Assembly (NCBI GenBank): GCA_046347045.1
Contig: JAXMGX010000003.1
Span: 1-64,000, forward strand
Length of the DNA stretch: 64,000 bases
Direction: 5' to 3'
Source: ZC4RG30 sp046347045
GTDB taxonomy: Bacteria > Pseudomonadota > Gammaproteobacteria > Steroidobacterales > Steroidobacteraceae
A program made the position numbers and the translations under genes. Positions 9,103 through 18,520 of the stretch are shown piece after piece; positions within the stretch are counted from its first letter, which is position 1, and every line of letters starts with the position of its first letter. The notes below the pieces were generated by a model that saw only the letters and a list, made by a program, of their open reading frames with translations, did not search any database and was not told where the DNA came from.

Positions 9103-10452
9103 ATGCATGATGGACTGCCCACACCGCGCCGCTACTGGTCGGTGCTCGCCATCTGGCTCGCCATCTCGATGGCGGTGCTCGACAGCTCCATCGCGAATAT
9201 CGCGCTGCCCACCATCGCCGCCGAGCTGAAGGCCCCCGCGGCGATCTCGATCTGGGTCATCAATGCCTACCAGCTCGCGATCACGGCGCTGCTGCTGCCG
9301 CTGTCGGCGCTGGGCGATCGCATCGGCTACCGCCGCGTCTACCTGCCGGGACTGGCCATATTCATCCTCGGTTCGGCCGCATGCGCGGCGTCGGGCAGCC
9401 TCGCCATGCTGATCGCGGCGCGCATGTTCCAGGGCATTGGCGCTGCCGCCATCATGAGCATGAATGCCGCGCTGGTGCGGGCCACCTATCCGCAGGCAAC
9501 GCTGGGCCGGGGCATCGGCTACAACGCACTGGTGCTGTCGCTGTCGGCCGCCGCCGGACCGAGCATTGCCGCGCTGATACTCAGCGCGGGCGCCTGGCCC
9601 TGGCTGTTCCTCATCAACCTGCCCATCGGCCTGGCCTCGCTCATCATCGGCAGGCGGGCCCTGCCCGTGGTCCAGGGCCATGGCCGCCAACCCGACTATC
9701 CCTCGGCGCTGCTCAGCGCCTTGACGCTGGGCACGCTGGTGTATAGCGGTGAGACGCTGGCGCGCGGCGAGATCGCCACCGGCGCGCCGCTGCTGACCGT
9801 GGCGCTGGTGGCCGGTGTGCTGCTGGTGCGGCGCGAGCGCCACCGCGAAGCGCCACTGCTGCCGCTGGACCTGCTGCGCATTCCGTTGCTGGCGCTGTCG
9901 ATGGCCAGCTCCGTGACCACCTTCGCCGCGCAGATGTGCGCGCTGGTCTGCCTGCCCTTCATGTTGCAGAACGTGATGGGACGCTCGGTGGCTGAAAGCG
10001 GCCTGCTGCTCACCTTGTGGCCGCTGGCCGTGGGCGTCACCGCGCCGCTCGCGGGCCGGCTGGCCGAGCGCCATCACGCCGGCGTGCTGGGCGGCATCGG
10101 TCTGTTCCTGTTTTCCATGGGCCTGGTCGCGTTGTCATTCCTGAAACCCGCGATGGGCACCGCCGACATCGTGTGGCGCATGGCGCTGTGCGGGGCCGGC
10201 TTCGGCTTCTTCCAGTCACCCAACAACAAGACCATCCTGCTGACGGCGCCCCGTCATCGCTCCGGCGCAGCCGGCGGCATGCTGGCCACGGCGCGCCTGC
10301 TGGGGCAGACCACGGGCGCGGCAGCCGTCGCCGCCGCCTTCCACTGGCTGGGCGTGGGTTCCAGCCCGTTGTTGCTGCGCGCGGCAGCAGCGGCCGCCGC
10401 AGTGGCGGCGACCTTCAGCCTGATGCGGGTCCGGGTTAGCGCGCCGGCCTGA
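9103..10452 (+). CDS. MFS drug/metabolite transporter, DHA2-like
   Basis: 449 residues, almost wholly hydrophobic with 12-14 membrane helices. The first helix carries LDSSIANIALPTIAAEL, the motif typical of the DHA2 (EmrB/QacA) group. The loop motif GDRIGYRRVYLPG is the MFS signature between helices 2 and 3. A proton-driven exporter of small molecules is likely; the substrate is unknown. The start ATG is poorly served by a ribosome site (AGGAAAA about 15 bases upstream). A small perfect hairpin overlaps the stop. Confidence 0.87.
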   Translation: MHDGLPTPRRYWSVLAIWLAISMAVLDSSIANIALPTIAAELKAPAAISIWVINAYQLAITALLLPLSALGDRIGYRRVYLPGLAIFILGSAACAASGSLAMLIAARMFQGIGAAAIMSMNAALVRATYPQATLGRGIGYNALVLSLSAAAGPSIAALILSAGAWPWLFLINLPIGLASLIIGRRALPVVQGHGRQPDYPSALLSALTLGTLVYSGETLARGEIATGAPLLTVALVAGVLLVRRERHREAPLLPLDLLRIPLLALSMASSVTTFAAQMCALVCLPFMLQNVMGRSVAESGLLLTLWPLAVGVTAPLAGRLAERHHAGVLGGIGLFLFSMGLVALSFLKPAMGTADIVWRMALCGAGFGFFQSPNNKTILLTAPRHRSGAAGGMLATARLLGQTTGAAAVAAAFHWLGVGSSPLLLRAAAAAAAVAATFSLMRVRVSAPA

Positions 10453-10460
10453 AACAGGCC
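10446..10460 (+). terminator. small hairpin at the MFS stop codon
   Basis: GGCCTG-AAA-CAGGCC forms a perfect 6-bp stem covering the TGA, followed only by ACACTT. It is a weak terminator or processing signal at best, because YghU starts 32 bases later. Confidence 0.3.
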
Positions 10461-10491
10461 ACACTTCCGGGCATTCCCCGAGGAGAACATC

Positions 10492-11361
10492 ATGGCCGAC
10501 GATGCAGCCACAGGATATCTGCCCCCGAAAGTCTGGAAATGGGAGCAGCCCAGCGGCGGCTCCTTCGCCAACATCAACCGGCCCGTGGCAGGCCCGACGC
10601 ACGACAAGACACTGCCTGTGGGTCGGCATCCCTTCCAGCTCTATTCGCTTGGCACACCCAATGGGCAGAAGGTCACCATCCTGTTCGAAGAGCTGCTGGC
10701 CGCCGGGCACAAGGGCGCGGAGTACGACGCCTGGCTGATCAAGATCAACGATGGCGAGCAGTTCAGCAGCGGTTTCGTCGACGTGAACCCGAACTCCAAG
10801 ATCCCCGCGCTGATGGATCGCAGCGGCGCCGCCCCCGTCCGCGTATTCGAATCCGGCGCCATCCTGCTGCACCTGGCCGAAAAATTCGGCGCCTTCCTGC
10901 CGCGCGATCCGGCGCGGCGCGCCGAATGCCTGTCGTGGCTGTTCTGGCAGGTGGGCAGCGCGCCGTATGTGGGTGGCGGCTTCGGGCACTTCTATGTCTA
11001 TGCGCCCGTGAAGATCGAATATGCCATCAACCGCTTCGCGATGGAGACCAAGCGGCAGCTGGACGTGCTGAACCGCCACCTTGCCGCCAACACCTATCTT
11101 GCCGGGCAGGAATACACCATTGCCGACATCGCCGCCTGGCCCTGGTATGGCCTGCTGGCGCTGGGCAAGGTGTATGGCGCGGCCGAGTTCCTGCAGGTGG
11201 AGGAATACGGACATGTGCGGCGCTGGGCCGATGCGATCGCGGCGCGTCCGGCCGTGAAGCGCGGCCGGATCGTCAACCGCTCCTTCGGCGAAGCGCATGA
11301 ACAGCTCGCCGAGCGCCACGAGGCGCGCGACATCGATGCGGTGCTGATGCGGGCCCCCTGA
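10492..11361 (+). CDS. yghU: glutathione S-transferase YghU (disulfide-bond oxidoreductase)
   Basis: 289 residues, the same length as E. coli YghU and with its characteristic N-terminus (YLPPKVWKW, then INRPVAGPTHDKTLPVG) ahead of the thioredoxin fold (PNGQKVTILFEEL) and the helical C-domain (YTIADIAAWPWYGLL). YghU and YfcG bind two glutathiones and reduce disulfides such as 2-hydroxyethyl disulfide. GAGGAG precedes the ATG. Lhr begins 5 bases after the stop, so the two genes are probably cotranscribed. Confidence 0.93.
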   Translation: MADDAATGYLPPKVWKWEQPSGGSFANINRPVAGPTHDKTLPVGRHPFQLYSLGTPNGQKVTILFEELLAAGHKGAEYDAWLIKINDGEQFSSGFVDVNPNSKIPALMDRSGAAPVRVFESGAILLHLAEKFGAFLPRDPARRAECLSWLFWQVGSAPYVGGGFGHFYVYAPVKIEYAINRFAMETKRQLDVLNRHLAANTYLAGQEYTIADIAAWPWYGLLALGKVYGAAEFLQVEEYGHVRRWADAIAARPAVKRGRIVNRSFGEAHEQLAERHEARDIDAVLMRAP

Positions 11362-11366
11362 TCGCG

Positions 11367-14300
11367 ATGGCGCTGGAGAACTTCCACCCTGCCGTCGCGC
11401 GCTGGTTCGCCGGCGCCTTCGGCGCGCCGACGACGGCGCAGGTGGCGGCGTGGCCGGCGATCGCCCAGGGACGCCACACGCTGATCGCCGCGCCCACGGG
11501 TTCGGGCAAGACTCTGGCCTCGTTCCTGGCCGCCATCGACGCGCTGGTGCGCCAGGCAGCAGCGGGAGCACTGCCGGATCAGGTGCAGGTGGTGTATGTC
11601 TCGCCGCTGAAGGCGCTGTCGAACGACATCAGCCGCAATCTCGAACAGCCACTGGCGGGCTGCCTGGCCGAGTTGCAGAACCTCGGCCTGCCCGCCCCGG
11701 AAATCCGCAGCCAGGTGCGTACCGGCGACACGCCGCAGGCGGAGCGCGCGGCGATGCTGAAGCGACCGCCGCACATCCTGGTGACCACGCCGGAATCGCT
11801 GTACCTGCTGCTGACCAGCGATTCGGGCCGCCGCATGCTGGCGACGACCCGCACCGTGATCGTGGATGAAATCCACGCCGTGGCCGCCACCAAGCGCGGC
11901 GCCCATCTGGCGCTGTCGCTGGAGCGGCTGGCCGACCTGTGCGGCCGGCGATTGCAGCGCGTGGGTCTTTCCGCCACGCAAAAGCCCATCGACGAAGTGG
12001 CGCGGTTCCTGGTGGGCACCGAGGGCGGCGACTGCGACATCGTCGATGCCGGCCATGTGCGGCATCGCGACCTTGCGCTGGTGCTGCCGGATTCCCCGCT
12101 CGAGGCCGTGATGTCCACCGAGGTGTGGAACACGCTGTACGACCGCATCGCGAAGCTCATCGACGAACACCACACCACGCTGATCTTCGCCAACACCCGC
12201 CGCATGGTGGAGCGTGTCACGCGCCACCTGTCCGAGCGCATCGGCGCCGACAACATCGCGGCCCACCACGGCAGTCTGGCGAAGGAGCAGCGCTTCGATG
12301 CCGAGCAGCGGCTGAAAGCCGGCAAACTCAAGGTCATGGTGGCCACCGCCTCGCTGGAACTGGGTATCGACATCGGCGACGTGGAACTGGTCTGCCAGCT
12401 CGGCACGCCGCGCGCCATCTCCACGTTCCTGCAGCGTGTAGGCCGCGCCAACCACGCTGTGGGCGGCGTGCCCAGGGGCCGGCTGTTCCCGCTGTCGCGC
12501 GATGAACTGGTGGAGTGCGCGGCGCTGCTCGATGCCGTGCGCGCCGGCGAACTCGACCGGCTGCACATTCCGGTCGCACCGCTCGACGTGCTTTCGCAGC
12601 AGCTCGTGGCCGAGGTGGCCAGCGGCGAGCGCGGCGAGGATGAGCTGTATGCGCTGGTTCGCCGCGCCTGGCCCTACCGCAACCTCGAACGCGGCGCCTT
12701 CGATGAAATCGTCGCCATGTTGTCGGATGGCATCTCCACACGGCGCGGCCGGCAAAGCGCCTACCTGCATCGCGATGCGGTGAACGCACGGCTGCGCGCG
12801 CGGCGCGGCGCGCGCCTCACGGCCATCACCTGCGGCGGCGCCATTCCGCAGAACGCCGACTACCAGGTGGTGATGGAGCCGCAGGGCATCATGGTGGGGA
12901 CGCTGAACGAGGACTTCGCCATCGAGAGCCTGGCCGGCGATGTGTTCCAGCTCGGCAACGCTTCGTACCGGATCCTGCGCGTGGAAGCCGGCAAGGTGCG
13001 CGTGGAGGATGCCGCGGGCCAGGCCCCCACCATCCCCTTCTGGCTGGGCGAGGCACCGGCACGCACCGATGAGCTGTCCACAGCGGTGTCGCGGCTGCGT
13101 GCCGAAGTGGACGCCCTGCTGCCCGACATGGCGCCGCAGACACTGGAGCGGGCCATGCAGGCGCTGCGCGATGGGCACCAAATCGGCGGCGTGGCGGCGC
13201 AGCAGCTGGTGGAATACCTGGCTGCCGCCAAGGCCACGTTGGGCCGGTTGCCCACACGCGAGCTGATCGTCGTCGAGCGTTTCTTCGACGAGGCCGGCGG
13301 CATGCAGCTCATCATTCACGCGCCCTATGGCGCGCGGGTGAACCGGGCCTTCGGCCTCGCGCTGCGCAAGCGCTTCTGCCAGACCTTCAACTTCGAGCTG
13401 CAGGCCGCGGCCACCGAAGACGCCATCATCCTGTCGCTGGGAGAGACTCACAGCTTCGACCTCGATGAGGTGGTGAAGTACCTGCACAGCAATACGGTGG
13501 AGTCCGTACTCACGCAGGCGGTGCTCGATTCACCTCTGTTCCAGGCGCGTTGGCGCTGGAATGCCACCATCTCGCTGGCGGTGCGCACCTCGCGCGGCGG
13601 CAAGAAGACGCCGCCCGCGCTGCTGCGCATGGCTGCGGAAGACCTGGTGTCGGTGTTGTTTCCGGACCAGCTCGCCTGCCTCGAGAACATCCAGGGTCCG
13701 CGCCAGATCCCCGACCATCCGCTGGTACGGCAGACGCTGCACGACTGCCTGCACGAAGCCATGGACATCGAAGGGCTCATCACGCTGCTGCGGCGGATCG
13801 AGGGCGGCCAGATCGCCGTGCTCGCGCGCGACCTGCCGCATCCGTCGATGCTGTCGATGGAAATCCTCACGGCCCGCCCCTATGCCTTCCTCGACGACGC
13901 GCCGCTCGAAGAACGACGCACGCAGGCCGTGGCCGCGCGGCGCTGGCTCGATCCGCAGAGCGCGGCGGAATTCGGCCGGCTCGATCCCGTGGCCATCGCG
14001 CAGCTTCGCGAGGAAGCCTGGCCCGAACCTGAAACCGCAGATGAACTGCACGATGCACTGATGCTGCTGGGCGCGCTGCCCGAATCCGAAGGCCAGGGAC
14101 TGGGCGAAGTGTCGCGGCCCTCGTGGCAGCCGCTGTTCGATGCACTGTGCGTGGCGCTTCGGGCCACCGTGCTGCACGTGGGCGGGCGCCGGTTCTGGGT
14201 GGCGGCGGAACAATTGCCGCTGGTGCGCGCCGTGCATCCCGATGCGGGCGATCCGCCGATCACGGCCCCTGCGCCTTATGCAGATCGGCAGTTCGAGCGC

Positions 14301-15740
14301 GCCGATGCGGTGCGCGAACTGCTGCGCGGACGCATGCAGGCCACGGGTCCGGTTACCGCCACTTCGCTGGATGCGCTGCTGGCGCTGCCGGATGGCAGCG
14401 CCATCGCGGCGCTCATGTCGCTGGAAGGCGAAGGCTTCGTGATGCGCGGCCAGTTCAGCAACCGCGAGGTGGCCACCGACGCGCGTGCCACGGCCGATGC
14501 ATCGGAACCCGAATGGTGCGAGCGTCGCCTGCTGGCGCGCATCAGCCGCTACACCCTGCGCACGCTGCGCGCGCAGATCGAGCCGCTGGCCGGTGCGGAC
14601 TTCATGCGCTTCCTGCTGGAATGGCAGGGCATCACCCGCGAGCCCCGGGGCGAAGGGCCCGAAAGCCTCGCGGCGACGCTGGAGCAACTCGAGGGATTCG
14701 AGATACCGGCCATTGCCTGGGAGCGCGACGTGCTGCCGGCGCGGCTTGCGCACTACGAACCTTCCTGGCTCGACACGCTGTGCCTGTCGGGTCGCGTGCT
14801 GTGGGCCAGGCTCGATCCGCCGGGCGGCAGTGTGGCCGGCCCGGTCAGGTCCACGCCCATTTCACTGCTGCCGCGCGCGCACTTTGCGTTGTGGCGCGGC
14901 TTTTCGCAGCGGCAACGCAGGCAGGTCACGCTGTCCTCGTCGGCACAGGCGATCGCCGATCTGCTGGCGGCGCGTGGCGCCTCGTTCTTCGATGAACTGC
15001 TGCGCGGCGCCGGCCTGCTGCAGGCGCAGGCGGAAAGCGCACTGGGCGAACTGGTTGCCGCCGGACTGGTGAGTGCCGACAGCTTTGGCGGCCTGCGCGC
15101 GCTGCTGCTGCCGCTGGAGACCAGGCGCCGGCTGGCCAATCGTGGCAGGCGCATCGCGCTGTTCGGCCTGCAGGAGGCCGGACGCTGGAGCCTGACCGGT
15201 GACAATGCCGCGGCACGCGGTGCTGCGCCTGATCCGGCTGCTGATCCGGCTGCCGATCCGGAACTGGTGGAGCAGATTGCCTGGCGGCTGCTGCAACGCT
15301 ATGGCGTCATATTCCGGCGCATGCTCACCCGCGAAGCGCAGTGGCTGCCGCCCTGGCATGCGCTGCTGCGCGTGCTGCGCAGGCTGGAGAGCCAGGGTCA
15401 TGTCCGCGGTGGAAGGTTTGTCGCCGGGGTCACCGGCGAGCAATACGCGCTGCCCGATGCCGTGCCCGCCATGCGCACCATGCGACAGAAGCCGGTGGAT
15501 GGCACCCTGATTTCGCTCAGCGCCGCGGATCCACTGAACCTTGTGGGCATCGTCACCCCGGGGGAAAGGCTGGCAGCGCTGGCGGGCAATCGACTGGTGC
15601 TGCGCGATGGGGTGCCCATCGGCCTGCAGGCGGCCGGAGAGATCAGGTTCCTTGCAGACTTGAGCGTTCCCGAACAATGGGCGGCGCGTAATGCGCTACT
15701 GCGCCGCAGCACCATGGTGGTCGCCGCGGCAGGGGCGTAA
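11367..15740 (+). CDS. lhr: giant DNA helicase Lhr
   Basis: 1457 residues, close to the 1538 of E. coli Lhr. It is a superfamily 2, 3'-to-5' single-stranded-DNA translocase implicated in DNA repair. Walker A is APTGSGKT at 42-49 and the DEIH box is at 167-170. The second RecA domain has LIFANTRRMVERV, TASLELGIDIGDVELV and QRVGRANHAVGG. Winged-helix and Lhr-core domains follow, then a long C-terminal extension of the full-length bacterial form. A run of (DPAA) repeats lies at 15231-15260. The start is the first ATG after YghU. Confidence 0.95.
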   Translation: MALENFHPAVARWFAGAFGAPTTAQVAAWPAIAQGRHTLIAAPTGSGKTLASFLAAIDALVRQAAAGALPDQVQVVYVSPLKALSNDISRNLEQPLAGCLAELQNLGLPAPEIRSQVRTGDTPQAERAAMLKRPPHILVTTPESLYLLLTSDSGRRMLATTRTVIVDEIHAVAATKRGAHLALSLERLADLCGRRLQRVGLSATQKPIDEVARFLVGTEGGDCDIVDAGHVRHRDLALVLPDSPLEAVMSTEVWNTLYDRIAKLIDEHHTTLIFANTRRMVERVTRHLSERIGADNIAAHHGSLAKEQRFDAEQRLKAGKLKVMVATASLELGIDIGDVELVCQLGTPRAISTFLQRVGRANHAVGGVPRGRLFPLSRDELVECAALLDAVRAGELDRLHIPVAPLDVLSQQLVAEVASGERGEDELYALVRRAWPYRNLERGAFDEIVAMLSDGISTRRGRQSAYLHRDAVNARLRARRGARLTAITCGGAIPQNADYQVVMEPQGIMVGTLNEDFAIESLAGDVFQLGNASYRILRVEAGKVRVEDAAGQAPTIPFWLGEAPARTDELSTAVSRLRAEVDALLPDMAPQTLERAMQALRDGHQIGGVAAQQLVEYLAAAKATLGRLPTRELIVVERFFDEAGGMQLIIHAPYGARVNRAFGLALRKRFCQTFNFELQAAATEDAIILSLGETHSFDLDEVVKYLHSNTVESVLTQAVLDSPLFQARWRWNATISLAVRTSRGGKKTPPALLRMAAEDLVSVLFPDQLACLENIQGPRQIPDHPLVRQTLHDCLHEAMDIEGLITLLRRIEGGQIAVLARDLPHPSMLSMEILTARPYAFLDDAPLEERRTQAVAARRWLDPQSAAEFGRLDPVAIAQLREEAWPEPETADELHDALMLLGALPESEGQGLGEVSRPSWQPLFDALCVALRATVLHVGGRRFWVAAEQLPLVRAVHPDAGDPPITAPAPYADRQFERADAVRELLRGRMQATGPVTATSLDALLALPDGSAIAALMSLEGEGFVMRGQFSNREVATDARATADASEPEWCERRLLARISRYTLRTLRAQIEPLAGADFMRFLLEWQGITREPRGEGPESLAATLEQLEGFEIPAIAWERDVLPARLAHYEPSWLDTLCLSGRVLWARLDPPGGSVAGPVRSTPISLLPRAHFALWRGFSQRQRRQVTLSSSAQAIADLLAARGASFFDELLRGAGLLQAQAESALGELVAAGLVSADSFGGLRALLLPLETRRRLANRGRRIALFGLQEAGRWSLTGDNAAARGAAPDPAADPAADPELVEQIAWRLLQRYGVIFRRMLTREAQWLPPWHALLRVLRRLESQGHVRGGRFVAGVTGEQYALPDAVPAMRTMRQKPVDGTLISLSAADPLNLVGIVTPGERLAALAGNRLVLRDGVPIGLQAAGEIRFLADLSVPEQWAARNALLRRSTMVVAAAGA
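15231..15260 (+). repeat. in-frame 12-bp tandem repeat inside lhr
   Basis: Two and a half copies of GATCCGGCTGCT/C encode DPAADPAADP in the C-terminal half of Lhr, apparently a linker before a helical domain. The unit is a whole number of codons, so copy-number change would keep the frame. Confidence 0.7.
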
Positions 15741-15820
15741 GCAATCAGGGTTTCTCCGACCTCAGATGCCCTGCCTTTCGCCGTTACAGGCAACAGGTCA
15801 ATCATCCTGTGGAATACCCC

Positions 15821-16237
15821 ATGTGTTCGGAATTCGTCTGGGACCCCGCCAAGTTCTCCCTTCACGTTGAACCCATGGACGCTGAACATCGCCGCCTGGT
15901 CGAGCTCATGAACCGGCTGCAGCGGCTGTACCTGGACCGCGCCCCGGCGTTCGATCAGGGCAAGGCCTTTGCCGCGCTGGCCGATTGCACGCAGAAGCAT
16001 TTCCAGCATGAGGAAGCCTACATGGAAAGCATTGGCTACCCGAACCTGGCTGTGCACCGCGCCGTGCACAAGAGCCTGATGGACAAGCTCAACGAACATG
16101 CGCGCGGCTTCAAGCAGAACAAGGTGTTCACCGAGGCGCTGTTCCAGTTCCTGCACATGTGGCTCAAGGCGCACATCTGCGGCATCGACATGAAGTACGC
16201 CAACTACGCGCACTCATTGGAGGAAGCCACCGCCTGA
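15821..16237 (+). CDS. bacteriohemerythrin
   Basis: 138 residues with a complete diiron site: H23, H60, E64, H79, H83, H118 and D123, at the spacing of known bacterial hemerythrins (HFxxEE, HxxxH, HIxxxD). It binds oxygen reversibly and may deliver or sense it. No attached sensor domain and no membrane segment are present, so it is a soluble single-domain form. The ATG at 15821 is preferred; a GTG at 15809 would add four residues. Neither has a strong ribosome site. Confidence 0.92.
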   Translation: MCSEFVWDPAKFSLHVEPMDAEHRRLVELMNRLQRLYLDRAPAFDQGKAFAALADCTQKHFQHEEAYMESIGYPNLAVHRAVHKSLMDKLNEHARGFKQNKVFTEALFQFLHMWLKAHICGIDMKYANYAHSLEEATA

Positions 16238-16270
16238 GGGCCACCCCGGACCGATGCCGCGCGCCGCACC

Positions 16271-17086
16271 TCAGTCCCTGCGGCGACGCCCCGCCTCGGC
16301 CTTTTCGAAGACATGCTCGCGATGCCATGCCAGGTAGGGCTTCTGCTTCGCGCTGAAGGGACGTGCGGACACCGCCGCGGGCAGCGACCAGCGCTTCAAC
16401 ACCGTGCTGTTGAGCTGGCGCGCCACCAGCATGCGGCCGTCATCCGCGAACGAGACATAGCCGCGTTCAAACAGATGCGCCACATGCGGCGACAGCAACA
16501 GGCCGTTGTTGCCATCCAGTCTGCCCGCGTCGTCGCAGGCTGCCCAGGGCTTGATGTGGACGGCACGCAGATGCCGCCGGTCCATCACGCCTGTGGCACG
16601 GCATGCGCCCTCCACCTGCTCCACTCCGGCGCGGAAGAGCCCGAGACCGTTGCGGGCGTCGGCCAGCGCGCCTGTGTCGCGGGGCGCCGCCGGCGCCGGC
16701 CAGCGCGACAGCAACTGTTCCACCACGGCATCGGCCTCGCGGCGATTGCGCACCACGATCTGCAGTTCACCCGCGGCGCGTTGGCGCACCACCTCGATGC
16801 GTCGCGCGAGCAGGGCTTTCGTGAGATGCAGCGTGCGGACACCCAATGGCCGCACGCTGAACAGCACATGTGCCCTGCTCACCGTGAAGACAAACGGCCG
16901 GCCGCGCGGATCGATTGAAACAAAGCGAAAATCGCGACCCCTGGAGGGATTTCCAGGCGTGCATTCCAGACTGGTGCTCGCCACACCCCAGTCGACCAGT
17001 CGATCGAAGGCGGCAAGGCCATCGGCCGACTGGATGCGGGATCTGAGTACAGCGAGGTCTGTCTGGCTGAATCCGGCGGCTTTCAT
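16271..17086 (-). CDS. HNH endonuclease (HNH_2 type) with unknown N-terminal domain
   Basis: 271 residues. The C-terminal part is an HNH_2 nuclease: CRATGV, RRHLRAVHIKPW with the catalytic His, GNNGLLLSPHVAHLFERG and YVSFADDGRML. The first 150 residues resemble no domain I can name; they include a basic helix-rich region that could bind DNA. No methylase lies beside it, so it is not an obvious restriction pair; a stand-alone modification-dependent or defence nuclease is possible. The ATG at 17086 lies only 65 bases from the divergent beta-propeller start, in a region with interleaved inverted repeats. Confidence 0.8.
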   Translation of the reverse strand: MKAAGFSQTDLAVLRSRIQSADGLAAFDRLVDWGVASTSLECTPGNPSRGRDFRFVSIDPRGRPFVFTVSRAHVLFSVRPLGVRTLHLTKALLARRIEVVRQRAAGELQIVVRNRREADAVVEQLLSRWPAPAAPRDTGALADARNGLGLFRAGVEQVEGACRATGVMDRRHLRAVHIKPWAACDDAGRLDGNNGLLLSPHVAHLFERGYVSFADDGRMLVARQLNSTVLKRWSLPAAVSARPFSAKQKPYLAWHREHVFEKAEAGRRRRD

Positions 17087-17097
17087 GCGTCGTGAAG

Positions 17098-17126
17098 CGT
17101 AACCGCAATTGGCGTTACGATTGCGG
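17098..17126. promoter_or_regulatory. two interleaved inverted repeats between divergent genes
   Basis: CGTAAC (17098-17103) pairs with GTTACG (17114-17119), and CCGCAAT (17103-17109) pairs with ATTGCGG (17120-17126). The arms alternate A-B-A'-B', so only one hairpin can form at a time, or the two form a pseudoknot. It lies in the short gap between the HNH and beta-propeller genes. Confidence 0.45.
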
Positions 17127-17151
17127 AACAAGAACACAGAAGGAGTTGCAC

Positions 17152-18102
17152 ATGCCGAGACTCCGCTTGTTGGCTGCCCTGGCGATTGCCGGCATCTGCC
17201 AGGCTGCAGAAGCACCCGCGCCCGCATCTGCGCCTGCGCCCGCTCCGACTCCGCCGCCGGCTCCCGCCGCCTATGAGCTGGCGCTGGTCACCGAACAGGG
17301 GCAGAAGACCGTGCTGGGCAAACTGCCGTCTTCGATCTTCGCGCCGCGCGTGTCGCCCGACGGACGGCAGGTGGCCTTCGAACTGGCCGAAGGCGGCGCG
17401 CCGGCCGGACAGCCGGCGAACATGCGCCTGTATGTGGCGCCCCTGGATGCACCCGACAAGCGCCGCCCGCTGCAGTACACGCTCACCTCCACGCGCAACA
17501 TCGCGCCGGTATGGTCGCCGGAGGGCGATTTCATCGTGTTCCTGGCGCAGGGCAATGGCGCCGACGTGCTGTTCACGCAACGCGCCGATGGCTACATCCA
17601 GCCCTCATTCCTCGTCGAGGGCCGCGCCCCCGAGGGCTGGTACAAGGGCGGTCGACTGGTCTTCATCACGCGCAAGGGCGATCACGACTACGGCATTTCG
17701 CTGCTCGACCTCGCCACCCGCAAGGTGACGCGGCTGGTGGACATCGAAGGCTCGGACCAGCACAGCAGCAGCATTTCGCCCGACGGTCGGTGGATCGCCT
17801 ATTCCTCCAACGAGACAGGCCGGCAAGAGGTTTGGGCCGAGCCCCTGCCCCAGACCGGCAAGCGCTTCCAGCTCACGCGCGAAGGCGGTCGCCACCCGCT
17901 GTGGTCACCGGACGGCAGCCACATCTACTTCGACCAGGGCGGCAGGATGTATCGCCTCGATCTCACGGCGGGCGCCGATTCACCGGCAGCCGCCGCACCC
18001 GTACCGCTGCAGATCACGGGTTTTCTGCAGGGCGACCTCAGACGGCAGTTCGACCTGATGCCCGATGGCAAGGCTTTCCTGATGCTGTTTCCGCTGAAGT
18101 AG
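17152..18102 (+). CDS. secreted TolB-like beta-propeller protein
   Basis: 316 residues. A signal peptide (cleaved near QAAEA) and a Pro/Ala spacer are followed by at least four WD40-like PD40 repeats: VSPDGRQVAFEL, WSPEGDFIVFLAQ, ISPDGRWIAYSSNETGR and WSPDGSHIYFDQGG. Such propellers form the protein-binding part of TolB and of bacterial peptidases and regulators, but no catalytic domain is attached here. AGGAG lies 6 bases before the ATG, which rejects the longer in-frame start at 17092. Hsp15 follows 9 bases later. Confidence 0.85.
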   Translation: MPRLRLLAALAIAGICQAAEAPAPASAPAPAPTPPPAPAAYELALVTEQGQKTVLGKLPSSIFAPRVSPDGRQVAFELAEGGAPAGQPANMRLYVAPLDAPDKRRPLQYTLTSTRNIAPVWSPEGDFIVFLAQGNGADVLFTQRADGYIQPSFLVEGRAPEGWYKGGRLVFITRKGDHDYGISLLDLATRKVTRLVDIEGSDQHSSSISPDGRWIAYSSNETGRQEVWAEPLPQTGKRFQLTREGGRHPLWSPDGSHIYFDQGGRMYRLDLTAGADSPAAAAPVPLQITGFLQGDLRRQFDLMPDGKAFLMLFPLK

Positions 18103-18111
18103 ACTGGCGGG

Positions 18112-18513
18112 GTGTCTGCACCCTCCAGTGACGATCGGCACCGCATCGACAAGTGGCTATGGCATGTGCGCCTGTTCAAGTCGCGCTCGCTGGCCACGGA
18201 GGCCGTCGGCGGCGGCAAGGTCAAACTCGACGGGGAGCGCGTCAAACCCGCGCATGAGGTGCGGATTGGCCAGCAGCTGTCGGTAACGCTGGGCGACCGT
18301 TCCATCGAACTCACGGTGCTGCGGCTGCCCGCGCGGCGCGGCTCCGCACCAGAGGCGCAGGCCTGTTATGCCGAAACGGCCGCAAGCGCTGCGAAGGCCG
18401 CGCAATACCGGGAGCAACGCCGCCTGGCGGCGTTGACCCGGCCGCAACCCGATCACCGGCCGGACAAGCGCGAACGGCGTGCGCTGGAGAAACTTCGCAG
18501 GCAGCAGGTATAG
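18112..18513 (+). CDS. hslR: ribosome-associated heat shock protein Hsp15 (S4 domain)
   Basis: 133 residues, the length of E. coli HslR. The N-terminal S4 RNA-binding domain reads RIDKWLWHVRLFKSRSLA, GGKVKLDGERVKPAHEV; the C-terminus is a basic tail (DKRERRALEKLRRQQ). Hsp15 binds 50S subunits carrying a nascent chain and frees stalled ones. It uses a GTG start at 18112. Confidence 0.92.
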   Translation: MSAPSSDDRHRIDKWLWHVRLFKSRSLATEAVGGGKVKLDGERVKPAHEVRIGQQLSVTLGDRSIELTVLRLPARRGSAPEAQACYAETAASAAKAAQYREQRRLAALTRPQPDHRPDKRERRALEKLRRQQV

Positions 18514-18520
18514 TCCGCCG

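Noticed and set aside
8881..10077. Extension of the TonB receptor frame into the MFS gene
   Set aside because: The segment is antisense to MFS helices and lacks any receptor motif; the TTG with a strong ribosome site at 8880 is better.
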